Shown in pieces: positions 46,967 through 56,217 of a stretch of 64,000 nucleotides of DNA. The position numbers and the translations under genes were made by a program. Origin of the DNA: Polyangium spumosum (GTDB lineage: Bacteria; Myxococcota_A; Polyangia; Polyangiales; Polyangiaceae); contig NZ_WJIE01000003.1 of assembly GCF_009649845.1 (NCBI RefSeq), positions 744,001-808,000 on the forward strand, in the 5' to 3' direction. Each line of letters starts with the position of its first letter. The first letter of the stretch is position 1. The notes beneath the pieces were generated by a model that was not told the origin of the DNA, searched no databases, and worked only from the letters and a program-made list of their open reading frames with translations.

Positions 46967-49900
46967 ATGCGTCCTCGCCTGATCGCCGCGATCGCTCGCA
47001 TCGCATCCGCCGCCACGCTCGTCGCGGCCCTCGGCGCCTGCGGATCGGCCCTTCCCAAGGCGGCCGCCGATCCGATCGACGCCATGCGCGCCGAAGCGAG
47101 CGCCTCGCAGGACGGCGAGGTCCTCGGCCGCTGGCTGCTCGGCGAGCTGCTCGTCCCCGGCGGCGACGCGGCGCGGGCCAAGCAGGCGCGCGCGAAGCTC
47201 GACAAGGCCGCGAACAAGGGCCTCTACGGCTCGCTCGCGCGCGCGGTCGACGACGAGCTCCACGGACGCTTCCGCGCCGCCGCCCTCGCCCACCTCGACG
47301 CCGTCACCGCGGCCCGCACCACCGATCACCCCGACGCGCCGCTCGTCGGCTGGTACGCGGCGAGCCACCTCCTCCGCCTGCGATCGAGCGTCCCCGGGAT
47401 CTGGAAGCTCGCCGAGGACACCGTCCTGCGCACGATCGATCAGCCCGGCTTCATCGGCTGGCGCGCGCGCAGCGACCTCGCCGAGTGGTGGAGCGTCGAG
47501 GGCCTGCGCAAGGAGGCGACCACGAAGGACAAGAGCTCGCTCGAGCTCGCGGCCGAGCGCTTCGGCTGCGCCAAGAAGGCGCGCCTCGCCGGCCCCTTCG
47601 GCCACCTCGCGGCCGGCGATCACCGCGTGCACTACGAGGCCGAGCGCGCCGGCCCCTGGCCTCGCCTCTTCCCGGCCGATCCGCGCCGCTCGGATCGACC
47701 CCGCGTCCTCGCCACCGAGCGGCGCGGCTGCCAGATTCGCTCGGCCGAGCCCGTCGCGGGTGGCGTCTTCTACGCCGAGACCTTCCTCGACCTCCCGGCC
47801 GAGCGTGAGGTCCTCGTCGCCGTGCAGGGCGCGTTCTCCCTCCGCGTCGACGACGTCGAGGTCCTCACGCGTGACCCGCGCGACTGGGGCATCTGGCCGC
47901 GCTTCGGCGCGCGCCTCCGCCTCTCCGCGGGCCGCCACCGCATCCTCGCGCGAGTCGGCAGCGCCGAGACCGGCATCCGCGTCCTCGCGCCGAACGGCCT
48001 TCCTCTCGGCGCCGAGACCTCCGACGATCCTACGGCGCCGTACGTCCTCGAGCCGCCGACGATCCTCCCCGATCCCAATGCCCTCGAGCCCTTCCTCCTC
48101 GCGCTCGGCGTCCCCGCGGCGCCGCGCACCCCGCGCCCTTCGCCGCGTGACACGAAGGATCCCATCGCGCGTTACCTCGCCGCGTGGCTCTCGCACATCG
48201 AGGGGCAGGACGACCTCGCCTCCGTGCTGCTCGAGCCTCTCGTGAAGGATCCCTCTCGCGCCACGGGCCCCGCGCTCTCCACGCAGGCCCTCTTCATCGA
48301 GAAGGACCCGATCTTCCCGCAGAACGACGCGCGTGACCTCGTGAAGGACGTCCGCGCGCGCGCCGTCCAGAAGGACCCCGACCTCTGGCTCTCGCTGTTC
48401 TGGCTCGCGCTCGACGAGGCTGACAAGGTCGGCGCGCCCGAGGCCGCCTCCAAGGTCGCCAAGCTCGCCGATCGCTTCCGCGAGGTCCCCGATATCTTGA
48501 AGGGCCTCGGCCGCATGTACGCGCAGATCGGCTGGAGCGTCGAACATGCGCGCACCGTCAAGGACACGGCCGCGCGCTTCTCCGAGGACACCGAGGCCCT
48601 CTTCGCGCTCCTGCGCCTCCACGACGAGCGCGGCGACGTCGCCGAGGCCGACAAGATCGCCAAGCGCATCGAGGCCCTCGACCCCGACGCCGAGGTCGCC
48701 CTCCAGCGCGCCCTCGAGCGGCGCGACTGGGGCGCCGCCATCCGCGAGCTCGAGCGGATCGGCAAGACCCGCCGCGATCGCCAGGACATCACCGGCAAGA
48801 TCGCCGACCTCCTCACGCGCGCCGGCGCGCAGCGCGAGTCGATCGAGGCCCTCGAGCGGGCCGTCCGCCAGAACCCCGAGGACGCCGCGGCGCGCCTCGC
48901 GCTCGCCGACGCTCGCCTCGCCCTTGGTGATCGCGCGGCCCTGCGCAGCGCGCTCGTCGAGGCCATCCAGACCGGCGCCGACCCTGCCGCGCTGCGCGAG
49001 GCGATCGAGCTCGTCGAGGGCACGACCGAGCTCACGCCCTACCGGATCGACGGCAAGAAGGCGATCGCGCAGTTCGAGGCCGCGGGCGTGAAGATGCCCG
49101 GCACGGCGGCGCGCGTGCTCGACTACGCCACGCTCTGGGTCCACGCCGACGGCTCGGCGCGCATGCTCGAGCACGAGATCATCGGCATCCAGTCGCGCGA
49201 GGCCATCGAGGAGCTCGCCGAGCAACGTGTCCCGCGTGGCCTCGTCCTCAAGCTCCGCACCGTCAAGAAAGACGGCCGCGTCCTCGAGCCCGAGTTCGTC
49301 GACGGCAAGCCCACCGTCACCATGCCTCACCTCGAGGTGGGTGATTACATCGAGACCGAGACCCTCTACACGCTGCGCGGCGACGGCCGCGGCGGCCGCA
49401 GCTTCGAGGGCCCGCGCTGGTTCTTCCGCGAGGAGAAGATCCCGTACTTCATCAGCGAGTACGTCGTCGTCTCGCCCAAGAACCGGCCGCTCGACGTCGA
49501 GATCGGCGGCGAGGTCCCCGCCCCGACCGTCAAGGAGAACGGCGCCTTCGTCGAGCGTCGCTTCCGCGTCGATCGCAGCCCCGCCCTGCCCGAGGAGCCC
49601 GGCAGCGCGCCCACGCAGGAGTTCTTGCCCAACGTGCGCATCGGCTGGGGCATCAACCTGCAGGACCGCATCGATCGCCTCGTCGACGCCACGAGCGACG
49701 AGACCCCGCGCGACCCGCGCCTCGTGCGCATCGCCCAGGGCATCGTCACCGGCGCCGCGCCCGACGACGAGGACAAACCTGCCGCTCGACCGACCTCCAT
49801 CGACGAGCAGGCGCGGCGTATCTATCGCTGGGTCCTCGCGAACGTCGAGCAGGGCCGCGAGGAAGACGGCCGGCGCGCCGTCATCGGCAAGAGCGGCAAC

Positions 49901-50827
49901 CGCACCGAGGCCTTCCTCTACCTCTGCCGCCTCGTCGGCATCGACGCCTCGCTCGGCGCCGTGCGTGATCGCCTCACCCCGCCTGCGCGTGGGCCCCTCA
50001 GCGACGCCGAGTCCTTCAACGCGCTCGCCGTCCGCCTCGCCACCGAGCGTGGCGTGCGCTGGATGGTCGTCCGCGACAAGTTCGCGCCGTACGGCTACCT
50101 CCCGAGCTCCTTGCGGGGCCAGCCTGCCGTCGTGCTCGCGAAGGGCGCGCCGCGCGAGACCACGCCGCTCACCGGCTCGCGCGACGGCGTCACCTACGAG
50201 GGCACGGTCGAGCTGCGCGCCGATGGATCGGCCGCGCTCAAGCTCGAGCAACGCTTCGAGGGCAAGTTCGCCATCATGCTCCGCAGCGCGCTCGAGAGCC
50301 TGCCCGACGCTCAGCGTGACGAGGCCATCGAGACCAAGCTCATCGGCCAGGCCCTCCCGGGCGCGCGCCTGCGCTCGCTCGACATCAAGAACGCGAGTGA
50401 CCTCGACGCGCCGCTCGTCCTCGTCATGGACCTCGAGATGAACGACTTCGCGCGTGTCCGCACGGGCGACATGGTCGTCTCGCCGCCCTTCGCGCTCCGC
50501 CTCTCGCCCTTCGCGGCCCTCCCGTCACGTGAGACGCCGCTCTACATCTCCGAACAATCGTCGGTTTTTTCGAATGTTCGCCTGCGCGTGAAGCTCCCCG
50601 AGGGCGCGCGGGTCACGAGCCAGCTCGCGGCTGCCTCCACCCAGGACGGAGGCCGCACGGCGACCGTCAGCGATCGCGTGGATCGCGACACCCTCGTCTT
50701 CGAGCGGGCGATCAACATCCCTGCGGGCCGGGTGCAGCCCGATGCGTATGGCACCTTCCAGAGCTTCGTCCGCGAGGCCGAGGCGGCGCTCCACCGCGAC
50801 ATCGTAATTTCAGTGGGTTCACGTTAG
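46967..50827 (+). CDS. Large lipoprotein with TPR-like repeats, DUF3857 and a transglutaminase-like domain lacking its triad
   Basis: A 1286-residue exported protein from ATG 46967. The signal peptide MRPRLIAAIARIASAATLVAALGAC ends in the lipobox LGAC. A long helical TPR-like region follows (about 60-650, e.g. ESIEALERAVRQNPEDAAARLALADARLALGD). A DUF3857-like beta domain comes next (YATLWVHADGSARMLEHEIIGIQSREAIEEL...KDGRVLEPEF...VGDYIETETLY). Then a transglutaminase-like segment reads GNRTEAFLYLCRLVGIDA (Gly977 on), FNALAVRL and GYLPSSLRG. The Cys, His and Asp expected at these three places are absent, so it is probably not a peptidase or cross-linker. A beta domain ends the protein. It lies 40 bases after the coiled-coil gene, probably in one unit. 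Confidence 0.85.
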   Translation: MRPRLIAAIARIASAATLVAALGACGSALPKAAADPIDAMRAEASASQDGEVLGRWLLGELLVPGGDAARAKQARAKLDKAANKGLYGSLARAVDDELHGRFRAAALAHLDAVTAARTTDHPDAPLVGWYAASHLLRLRSSVPGIWKLAEDTVLRTIDQPGFIGWRARSDLAEWWSVEGLRKEATTKDKSSLELAAERFGCAKKARLAGPFGHLAAGDHRVHYEAERAGPWPRLFPADPRRSDRPRVLATERRGCQIRSAEPVAGGVFYAETFLDLPAEREVLVAVQGAFSLRVDDVEVLTRDPRDWGIWPRFGARLRLSAGRHRILARVGSAETGIRVLAPNGLPLGAETSDDPTAPYVLEPPTILPDPNALEPFLLALGVPAAPRTPRPSPRDTKDPIARYLAAWLSHIEGQDDLASVLLEPLVKDPSRATGPALSTQALFIEKDPIFPQNDARDLVKDVRARAVQKDPDLWLSLFWLALDEADKVGAPEAASKVAKLADRFREVPDILKGLGRMYAQIGWSVEHARTVKDTAARFSEDTEALFALLRLHDERGDVAEADKIAKRIEALDPDAEVALQRALERRDWGAAIRELERIGKTRRDRQDITGKIADLLTRAGAQRESIEALERAVRQNPEDAAARLALADARLALGDRAALRSALVEAIQTGADPAALREAIELVEGTTELTPYRIDGKKAIAQFEAAGVKMPGTAARVLDYATLWVHADGSARMLEHEIIGIQSREAIEELAEQRVPRGLVLKLRTVKKDGRVLEPEFVDGKPTVTMPHLEVGDYIETETLYTLRGDGRGGRSFEGPRWFFREEKIPYFISEYVVVSPKNRPLDVEIGGEVPAPTVKENGAFVERRFRVDRSPALPEEPGSAPTQEFLPNVRIGWGINLQDRIDRLVDATSDETPRDPRLVRIAQGIVTGAAPDDEDKPAARPTSIDEQARRIYRWVLANVEQGREEDGRRAVIGKSGNRTEAFLYLCRLVGIDASLGAVRDRLTPPARGPLSDAESFNALAVRLATERGVRWMVVRDKFAPYGYLPSSLRGQPAVVLAKGAPRETTPLTGSRDGVTYEGTVELRADGSAALKLEQRFEGKFAIMLRSALESLPDAQRDEAIETKLIGQALPGARLRSLDIKNASDLDAPLVLVMDLEMNDFARVRTGDMVVSPPFALRLSPFAALPSRETPLYISEQSSVFSNVRLRVKLPEGARVTSQLAAASTQDGGRTATVSDRVDRDTLVFERAINIPAGRVQPDAYGTFQSFVREAEAALHRDIVISVGSR

Positions 50828-50850
50828 CGATCTCGCGATACCGCCAACCC

Positions 50851-50877
50851 TGGTAATATGGACCATGAATCATGGTC
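50851..50877 (+). promoter_or_regulatory. Extended -10 promoter and 17-bp palindrome over the start of a Crp/Fnr gene
   Basis: TGGTAATAT (50851-50859) is an extended -10 with TG two bases upstream and no matching -35. The perfect palindrome GACCATGAATCATGGTC (50861-50877, 8-bp arms around one A) covers the predicted start point near 50866 and the ATG at 50872. A protein bound here would block transcription and translation together, which suits autorepression. Confidence 0.62.
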
Positions 50878-51597
50878 ACGATCCAGGATAACCGCCGCCC
50901 CGCCGTGGATGCGCCGAAGGTGCGCATCAACCGTGCGCTGAAGCTCTGCCCTCTCTTCGAGAAGGTGTCTCGTGCGACGTTCGACAACGCGCTCGACGTC
51001 GGCGAGCTCGACGTCGTCCGCGCTGGGATGTCCATCCAGAAGCAACACGACGACGTCACCTCGCTCGCGCTCCTCGGGCACGGTCGTGCTCGACTCGAGC
51101 GCAAACTGCCCTCGGGACAGACGGTCCCGCTTGGTTACCGCGGCAGCGGTGATCTGCTCGGCGAGGCTGCGCTCGCGGGCGCCAGGACCTACGTCGAGAG
51201 CGCCATCGCCATCGACGAGAGTGAGGTCGTCCGCTTCCCGATCGCCGCGATGCACGCTTGGCTCCGCGAGGATCCGGCGCTCGGCTTGGGGCTGCTCTGC
51301 CTCCTCGTCGATCGCCAGCGCGCCGCCGAGGATCGTATCGAGTCGCTCCTCTTCCGCAACGTCGAGGGGCGCCTCGTCGAGTTCCTCCTCGGGGCCGTCG
51401 ATCGCTGGGGCGTGCCCGACACGCGTGGCACGTTGATCTCCGCGCCGATCACCCACCTCGAGATCGCGCAGTCGATCGGCTCGACGCGCGAGACCGTCAC
51501 CATCACGCTCGGCGCGCTCCGCAAGGACGGCTTGCTCGCCGTGTCGGGCCGACGGCTGATCGTGGTCGACCGCGACGCGCTCTCGAAGCGGCGGTGA
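50872..51597 (+). CDS. Crp/Fnr-family transcriptional regulator
   Basis: A 241-residue regulator with a cNMP-type beta-roll (FEKVSRATFDNALDVGELDVVRAGMSIQKQHDDVTSLALLGHGRARLERKLPSGQTVPLGYRGSGDLLGEAALAG) and a C-terminal winged helix (ITHLEIAQSIGSTRETVTITLGALRKDGLLAVSGRRLIVVDRDAL). It is the same length as the protein at 37479 and shares the DR-G..-VEGRLVEFLL.. and IGSTRETVT blocks, so the two are paralogues. No Cys ligands for an iron-sulfur cluster are seen. The ATG at 50872 is inside a perfect palindrome, and the mRNA would have a leader of only about six bases. Confidence 0.92.
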   Translation: MVTIQDNRRPAVDAPKVRINRALKLCPLFEKVSRATFDNALDVGELDVVRAGMSIQKQHDDVTSLALLGHGRARLERKLPSGQTVPLGYRGSGDLLGEAALAGARTYVESAIAIDESEVVRFPIAAMHAWLREDPALGLGLLCLLVDRQRAAEDRIESLLFRNVEGRLVEFLLGAVDRWGVPDTRGTLISAPITHLEIAQSIGSTRETVTITLGALRKDGLLAVSGRRLIVVDRDALSKRR

Positions 51598-51681
51598 CAC
51601 GAGCGTCCAGCGGGCGACCGACCACGCGTGTTTCCTTTTCGCGTGTTCGGTCGCCGCTCGGCGTGCTATCGCCCGACCGCG

Positions 51682-52059
51682 ATGTCGATCGCCCAGAGCT
51701 ACCGGATTCGGCTCGAAGGGATCCGGTTCCGCGCGCGCCATGGTGTCTCGCGGGCCGAGCGAGGCTTGCCGCAGGACTTCGTGGTGAACGTCGAGGTCTC
51801 GCTCCCCGTCTCGGCTCTGCCTCGGACGGACGCGCTCGCCAAGGTCTTCGACTACGACGGCCTCGCGAACCTGGTCGTCGACGAGGGCACGCGTGCCTCC
51901 TACAAGCTGCTCGAGATCCTCGCCGAGCGCCTCATCACGCGCATCCTCGCCGACACGCCCGCGGTCGCCGTGACCGTGCAGGTGAAGAAGTTCGGCCCTC
52001 CGACCTCGGTCTCGGTCGACGCGGTCTCCGTCGAGCTCACGGCGAACCGACCTGCGTAA
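51682..52059 (+). CDS. folB: Dihydroneopterin aldolase FolB
   Basis: A 125-residue enzyme of folate synthesis that cleaves dihydroneopterin to hydroxymethyl-dihydropterin. The fold signature starts SYRIRLEGIRFRARHGVSRAERGLPQDFVVNVEVSLP, with the Glu of the pterin site, and continues with VFDYDGLANLVVDEGTRASYKLLEILAERLI and VQVKKFGPP. Start ATG 51682; length is typical (115-125). It is preceded by the Crp/Fnr gene and followed by a lipoprotein gene on the same strand. No other folate gene is nearby. Confidence 0.93.
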   Translation: MSIAQSYRIRLEGIRFRARHGVSRAERGLPQDFVVNVEVSLPVSALPRTDALAKVFDYDGLANLVVDEGTRASYKLLEILAERLITRILADTPAVAVTVQVKKFGPPTSVSVDAVSVELTANRPA

Positions 52060-52089
52060 CGCGGACGAGCGAGCGGCCTATGATGGGCC

Positions 52090-53487
52090 ATGCTTCGTGC
52101 TTCGCTCCTCGCGCCCCTCGTGCTCCTCGCGCTCGGTTGCTCCGGCGAGGACACGAAGACCGTCACGCCCAAGCCCACGCCTCGCGCCTGGGACAAACGC
52201 GCCACGCCGAGCGACGTCGCCCTCGGCTCGGTGCGTGGTCACGTGCAGGCGCGCGGCATCCTCCACAGCCACTCGCCCTACTCGCACGACGCTTGTGACG
52301 GCGAGGGCCTCGACGAGAGCGGCGTCCCCAGGCCCGACTGCGTCGCGAACCTCCGCCGCGGCATGTGCGACGCCGCGGAGGACTTCGTCTTCCTCACCGA
52401 CCACGCCGCGCACATGGCCGACGCGGATTTCCCGTCGCTCCTCTTCATCCAGCCTGGCGACGAGCCCGTCCTCGGCGCGGACGGCGCGCCCATCGGCAAC
52501 TACGTCGCGTGTGGCGACGGCCGCCGCGTGCTCGTCGCCGCGGGCAACGAGAACAGCCTCATGTCCGTTGGCCTCGAGCGCCACCTCCCCGGCGACCCCG
52601 AGGCGCGCCTCGCCGCCTACCAGGGCGAAGACGCGGCCACCGTCGCGGCCATGCACGAGGCCGGCGCCCTCGTCATCGTCCCGCACACCGAGTCCCGCGA
52701 CCCCGCCTGGCTCGCCTCCCTGCCTGTCGACGGCATCGAGGTCTACAACGTCCACGCGGCCATCGACCCTGACATCCGCCGCGACTTCTTTGGCCTCGAC
52801 GCCTTCGCCGCCGGCGTTTCCATCCTCCCCTTCACCCGCCAGGACGAGGACGGCCCTCAGCCCGACCTCGCGCTCCTCGGCTTCTTCGAGGACCTTCCCG
52901 TCTACGGCGAGCGCTGGGACGCCTTGCTCGCCACCCGCCACGTGACCGGCGTCGCGGGCACCGACGTCCACGAGAACACCTTCCCGGGTGTCCTGCGCGA
53001 CGGCGAGCGTGGCGACAGCTACCGCCGCCTCATGCGCTGGTTCTCCAACATCGCGCTCGTCGACGGCCCGATCACCCCCTCCTCCGTCAAGGCTGCCCTC
53101 GCTGCGGGCCGCAGCTACGTCGCCTTCGAGATCCTCGGCGCGCCCTCCGGCTTCGATTTCCACGCCGAGGCCGGCGGTTCGGTCATCGAAATGGGTGGGC
53201 AAGCGCCCGAAGGTGCGACGATCGTGGCCCACGCGCCCAAGGTCCACGACCTCGACCCCGCCGTCGAGCCGCCGACCGTCTCCATGCGCCTGCTGCACAT
53301 CGACGCGTCCGGCACCCGGATCGTGGCCGAGGGTGGCGCGATCCGCCTCGAAAACGCCTCCCCTGGCGCGTACCGCGTCGAGGTCCGCATCCACCCGACC
53401 CACCTCCGCCCCCACGTCGGCGACTCCGGCGAGGGGTACATCCGCGAACGTTTGTGGGTCCTTGCCAATCCGATTCGGATTTTATGA
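52090..53487 (+). CDS. CehA/McbA-like PHP-domain lipoprotein, putative metallohydrolase
   Basis: A 465-residue exported protein. The signal peptide MLRASLLAPLVLLALGC has the lipobox LALGC. The mature part is a PHP-type domain with His/Asp metal ligands: ILHSHSPYSHD (HSHS), FLTDHAAHM, LVIVPHTES and GTDVHEN. This is the CehA/McbA arrangement of phosphodiester or carbamate hydrolases. The C-terminal 120 residues are an Ig-like beta domain. It should act in the periplasm or at the outer membrane. The substrate is not predictable. Confidence 0.85.
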   Translation: MLRASLLAPLVLLALGCSGEDTKTVTPKPTPRAWDKRATPSDVALGSVRGHVQARGILHSHSPYSHDACDGEGLDESGVPRPDCVANLRRGMCDAAEDFVFLTDHAAHMADADFPSLLFIQPGDEPVLGADGAPIGNYVACGDGRRVLVAAGNENSLMSVGLERHLPGDPEARLAAYQGEDAATVAAMHEAGALVIVPHTESRDPAWLASLPVDGIEVYNVHAAIDPDIRRDFFGLDAFAAGVSILPFTRQDEDGPQPDLALLGFFEDLPVYGERWDALLATRHVTGVAGTDVHENTFPGVLRDGERGDSYRRLMRWFSNIALVDGPITPSSVKAALAAGRSYVAFEILGAPSGFDFHAEAGGSVIEMGGQAPEGATIVAHAPKVHDLDPAVEPPTVSMRLLHIDASGTRIVAEGGAIRLENASPGAYRVEVRIHPTHLRPHVGDSGEGYIRERLWVLANPIRIL

Positions 53488-53532
53488 CGCCGAAGCGAGA
53501 TCAGTTGCCCGAAAAACCGATGGATCAGACGC

Positions 53533-53560
53533 GAGACATCGGGATTCACGATGGTATGCT
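53533..53560 (+). promoter_or_regulatory. Possible promoter of the LysR gene
   Basis: GAGACA (53533-53538) and TATGCT (53555-53560) are 16 bases apart. Transcription from here would begin close to the GTG at 53570, again giving a nearly leaderless mRNA. The -35 match is only four of six. Confidence 0.35.
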
Positions 53561-53569
53561 CCGTCCATC

Positions 53570-54469
53570 GTGGAGTGGCTGAACTACCATCACCTCCTTT
53601 ATTTCTGGGTTGTTGCGCGTGAAGGCAGCATCGCTCGGGCGAGCCAGGAGCTCAGGCTCGCGCAGCCCACGATCAGCGGACAGATCCGCGCCCTCGAGGA
53701 GGCGCTCGGCGAGAAGCTCTTCGTCCGCAGCGGCCGTCACCTCGTCCTGACCGAGGTGGGGCGTGTCGTCTTTCGGTACGCGGACGACATCTTCTCGCTT
53801 GGCCGCGAGCTGCTCGACACGGTGAAGGGCCGGCCGACGGGCAGGCCGCTCCGGTTCGTGGTGGGCATCGCCGACGTCGTGCCCAAGCACATCGCGCATC
53901 GCCTGCTCGAGCCTGCGCTCGCGCTCGAGGAGCCCGTGCGTATGGTGTGCCGCGAGGACAAGGCCGATCGGCTGCTCGCCGAGCTCGCGCTCCACAACCT
54001 CGACATGGTGATCACCGACGCGCCGCTCGGCGCCGGCATGAAGATCAAGGCGTACAGCCATTTGCTCGGCGAATGCGGGGTCAGCTTCCTCGCCGCGCCC
54101 TCGGTCTCGCTCGACCCGCGGCGGCCCTTCCCTGCCTGCCTCGACGGCGCGCCGTTCCTCTTGCCGGCCGAGGGCACGATGCTCCGCCGCTCGCTCGAGC
54201 AATGGTTCGAATCCGAGCGTATCCGGCCGCGCGTCGTGGGCGAGTTCGACGACAGCGCGCTGATCAAGGTCTTCGGCCAGGCCGGCGCGGGCGTGGTGGT
54301 CGCGCCCTCCGTCATCGAAAAGGAGGTCGAGGGCCAGTACGACCTCCGGATCGTCGGCTCCACGGACGCGGTCAAGGAGCGTTTTTACGCGATCACGGGC
54401 GAACGCAAGATCAAGAACCCCGCCACGAATGCGGTCGCCAGCGTCGCGCGAAAGCAGATCTTCGGCTGA
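53570..54469 (+). CDS. LysR-family transcriptional regulator, NhaR-like
   Basis: A 299-residue LysR protein from GTG 53570. The N-terminal HTH reads EWLNYHHLLYFWVVAREGSIARASQELRLAQPTISGQIRALEEALGEKLFVRSGRHLVLTEVG. The opening 'WLNYHHLLYFW' is characteristic of the NhaR group, regulators of Na+/H+ antiporter or osmotic response genes. The effector domain follows (PLRFVVGIADVVPKHIAHRLLEPALAL, ..NLDMVITDAPLGAGMKIKAYSHLLGECGVSFLAAP). No Na+/H+ antiporter is in the window. No RBS is visible before the GTG. Confidence 0.9.
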   Translation: MEWLNYHHLLYFWVVAREGSIARASQELRLAQPTISGQIRALEEALGEKLFVRSGRHLVLTEVGRVVFRYADDIFSLGRELLDTVKGRPTGRPLRFVVGIADVVPKHIAHRLLEPALALEEPVRMVCREDKADRLLAELALHNLDMVITDAPLGAGMKIKAYSHLLGECGVSFLAAPSVSLDPRRPFPACLDGAPFLLPAEGTMLRRSLEQWFESERIRPRVVGEFDDSALIKVFGQAGAGVVVAPSVIEKEVEGQYDLRIVGSTDAVKERFYAITGERKIKNPATNAVASVARKQIFG

Positions 54470-54490
54470 ACCCGCCCGTCCCTCCGCGCT

Positions 54491-56107
54491 TCATTGTTTC
54501 TGCACGAAATACCTCTCCACCGCCGCGACGAGCCCCTCCATCGTGCTCGTCTCCGCCGTCACGGCCACCTCGATCCCCCGCGCCCGCGCGCTCTCCGTCG
54601 TGATCTCTCCGATACTCGCGACCGTCACGCCCGCGAGCAGCTCGCCCGCGCGCGCCCCGAGCGCCCCGACGAGCCCCTCGACCGTGCTCGTCGCCGACAG
54701 CAGCACCACGTCGATCGACCTCTCCGACAGCCGCGTCACGAGCTCCGCCACGAGCGAAGGCCCGGCTTTGCGCGTCTCGTACACCGGCACGACCCGCACC
54801 TCGCAGCCCGCCGCGCGCAGCGTCTCGGGCAGCACCTCCCGCGCCACCAGCGCGCGCGGGATCACCACCCGCACAATCTCCTTTTTGGACAAACGATTCT
54901 CGATCTCCGCGTCCTCCAGGATGGCGCGCGCCAATCCTTCCCCGCGGAAATCACTCGTCGGCACGATGTCCGCGCGAATCCCCCTCGAGAGCAGCGCCGC
55001 CGCCGTGCCCGTCCCGATCGCGGCCACCTTCGCGCGGCCGAACGCCCGCGCGTCGAGGCCCTCGGCCGCGAGCGCCGAAAACAGCCGCTCCACGCCATTT
55101 TCGCTCGTGAACGCCACCACGTCCCAGGCCCCGAGCTCACGCGCGAGCGCGGAGACCGCCGCCGGATCGGGCGGCGGCGCGATCTCGATCGCCGGCCACA
55201 CGAAGGGCTCGGCCCCTCGTTGCCGCAGGAGCTTCGCCACCGATTGCGCTTGCCCCTTCGGCCGGAGCACCGCCACGTGCCTCCCGAACAGCGGCCGCGT
55301 ATCGAACCAGCGCAGCGCCTCCCGCCGCGCGGCCACCGCCCCCACGAGCACGATTCCCGGGCTCCCGAGCCCTTCTGCCCGCGCGATCGCGGCGATCTCC
55401 GCGAGTGACCCCGTCACGACCCGCTGCTCGGCCCGCGTCCCCCACTGGATCACCGCCGCCGGCGTCTCCGGCGCGCGCCGCGCCGGGCCGAGAAGGCCTG
55501 CCGCCACCTCTTCGAGGTTGTGCATCCCCATCAGCACGCAAATCGTGCCCTTCACGCTGGCGAGCTCCGACCAGTCGTATCCCACGCCCGACCGCATCGT
55601 CCCGCTCACGAGCGTCACGCTCGACGCGAGGTCCCGGTGCGTCAGGGAAAACCCCGCATACGCCGTCGCGCCGAGCGGCGAGCACACGCCGGGCACCACC
55701 TCGAACGGGATGCCGGCCCGCGCGAGCGCCTCCGCCTCCTCCGAGCCTCGCCCGAACAGGTACGGATCGCCGCCTTTCAGCCGCACCACGCTCTTTCCTT
55801 CGCGCCCGAGCCGCACGAGCTCCGCCTCGATCGCCTCCTGCTTCGCCTGCTTCGAGGCGCGGTCCGAGCCACGCTTGCCCACGGACATCACGATCGCGTC
55901 GGGCCGCACGCGGGACAGCAACGCGGGGTGAATGAGCTCGTCGTGCAGCACCACCTCCGCGCTCGATAGAAGCTCGGCGCCACGTTCGGTCAATAATCCA
56001 GGATCTCCCGGGCCCCCGCCCACCAGGTACACCGTCCCGGTCGCGGCGGCGCGTGCCGCAGAGCGCGTCAATTCCCCGCCTTCATCGCCTTCCGCCCGAT
56101 TTTTCAT
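54491..56107 (-). CDS. Fused uroporphyrinogen-III C-methyltransferase and uroporphyrinogen-III synthase (CobA-HemD)
   Basis: A 538-residue tetrapyrrole enzyme. The N-terminal part (about 20-265) is a SUMT/CobA-type methyltransferase: VYLVGGGPGDPGLLTERG, VLHDELIHPALL, VRLKGGDPYLFGRGSEEAEAL, GIPFEVVPGVCSPLGATAYAG, TLVSGT and ICVLMGMHNLEEV. The C-terminal part (about 290-538) is HemD, with FTSENGVERLF, VAAIGTGTAAALLSRGI and VVLLSATSTVEGLV. The fusion closes uroporphyrinogen III and directs it to siroheme or cobamide synthesis. ATG 56107 is preferred because a start at 56158 would fall in the promoter of the divergent gene. No hemC or hemB is close. Confidence 0.93.
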   Translation of the reverse strand: MKNRAEGDEGGELTRSAARAAATGTVYLVGGGPGDPGLLTERGAELLSSAEVVLHDELIHPALLSRVRPDAIVMSVGKRGSDRASKQAKQEAIEAELVRLGREGKSVVRLKGGDPYLFGRGSEEAEALARAGIPFEVVPGVCSPLGATAYAGFSLTHRDLASSVTLVSGTMRSGVGYDWSELASVKGTICVLMGMHNLEEVAAGLLGPARRAPETPAAVIQWGTRAEQRVVTGSLAEIAAIARAEGLGSPGIVLVGAVAARREALRWFDTRPLFGRHVAVLRPKGQAQSVAKLLRQRGAEPFVWPAIEIAPPPDPAAVSALARELGAWDVVAFTSENGVERLFSALAAEGLDARAFGRAKVAAIGTGTAAALLSRGIRADIVPTSDFRGEGLARAILEDAEIENRLSKKEIVRVVIPRALVAREVLPETLRAAGCEVRVVPVYETRKAGPSLVAELVTRLSERSIDVVLLSATSTVEGLVGALGARAGELLAGVTVASIGEITTESARARGIEVAVTAETSTMEGLVAAVERYFVQKQ

Positions 56108-56149
56108 GATCCCCGCGCGTATTTTCCTCGTCACCCGATTGCCATATCC

Positions 56150-56177
56150 TTGACACAATGCGTAATCCGCCTAGATT
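56150..56177 (+). promoter_or_regulatory. Sigma-70-type promoter of the GYF-GAF gene
   Basis: TTGACA (56150-56155) and TAGATT (56172-56177) are spaced 16 bases. The predicted start near 56184 lies about 34 bases before ATG 56218, which rules out the in-frame ATG at 56158 as the start. Confidence 0.7.
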
Positions 56178-56217
56178 CCGCCCGCCACGTCTCTTCCTCG
56201 CTCGGGAATCTTGCCGC

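Noticed and set aside
46685-50251. Minus-strand frame of 1188 residues opposite the DUF3857 gene
   Set aside because: Shadow of a supported gene; no domain and no plausible start context.
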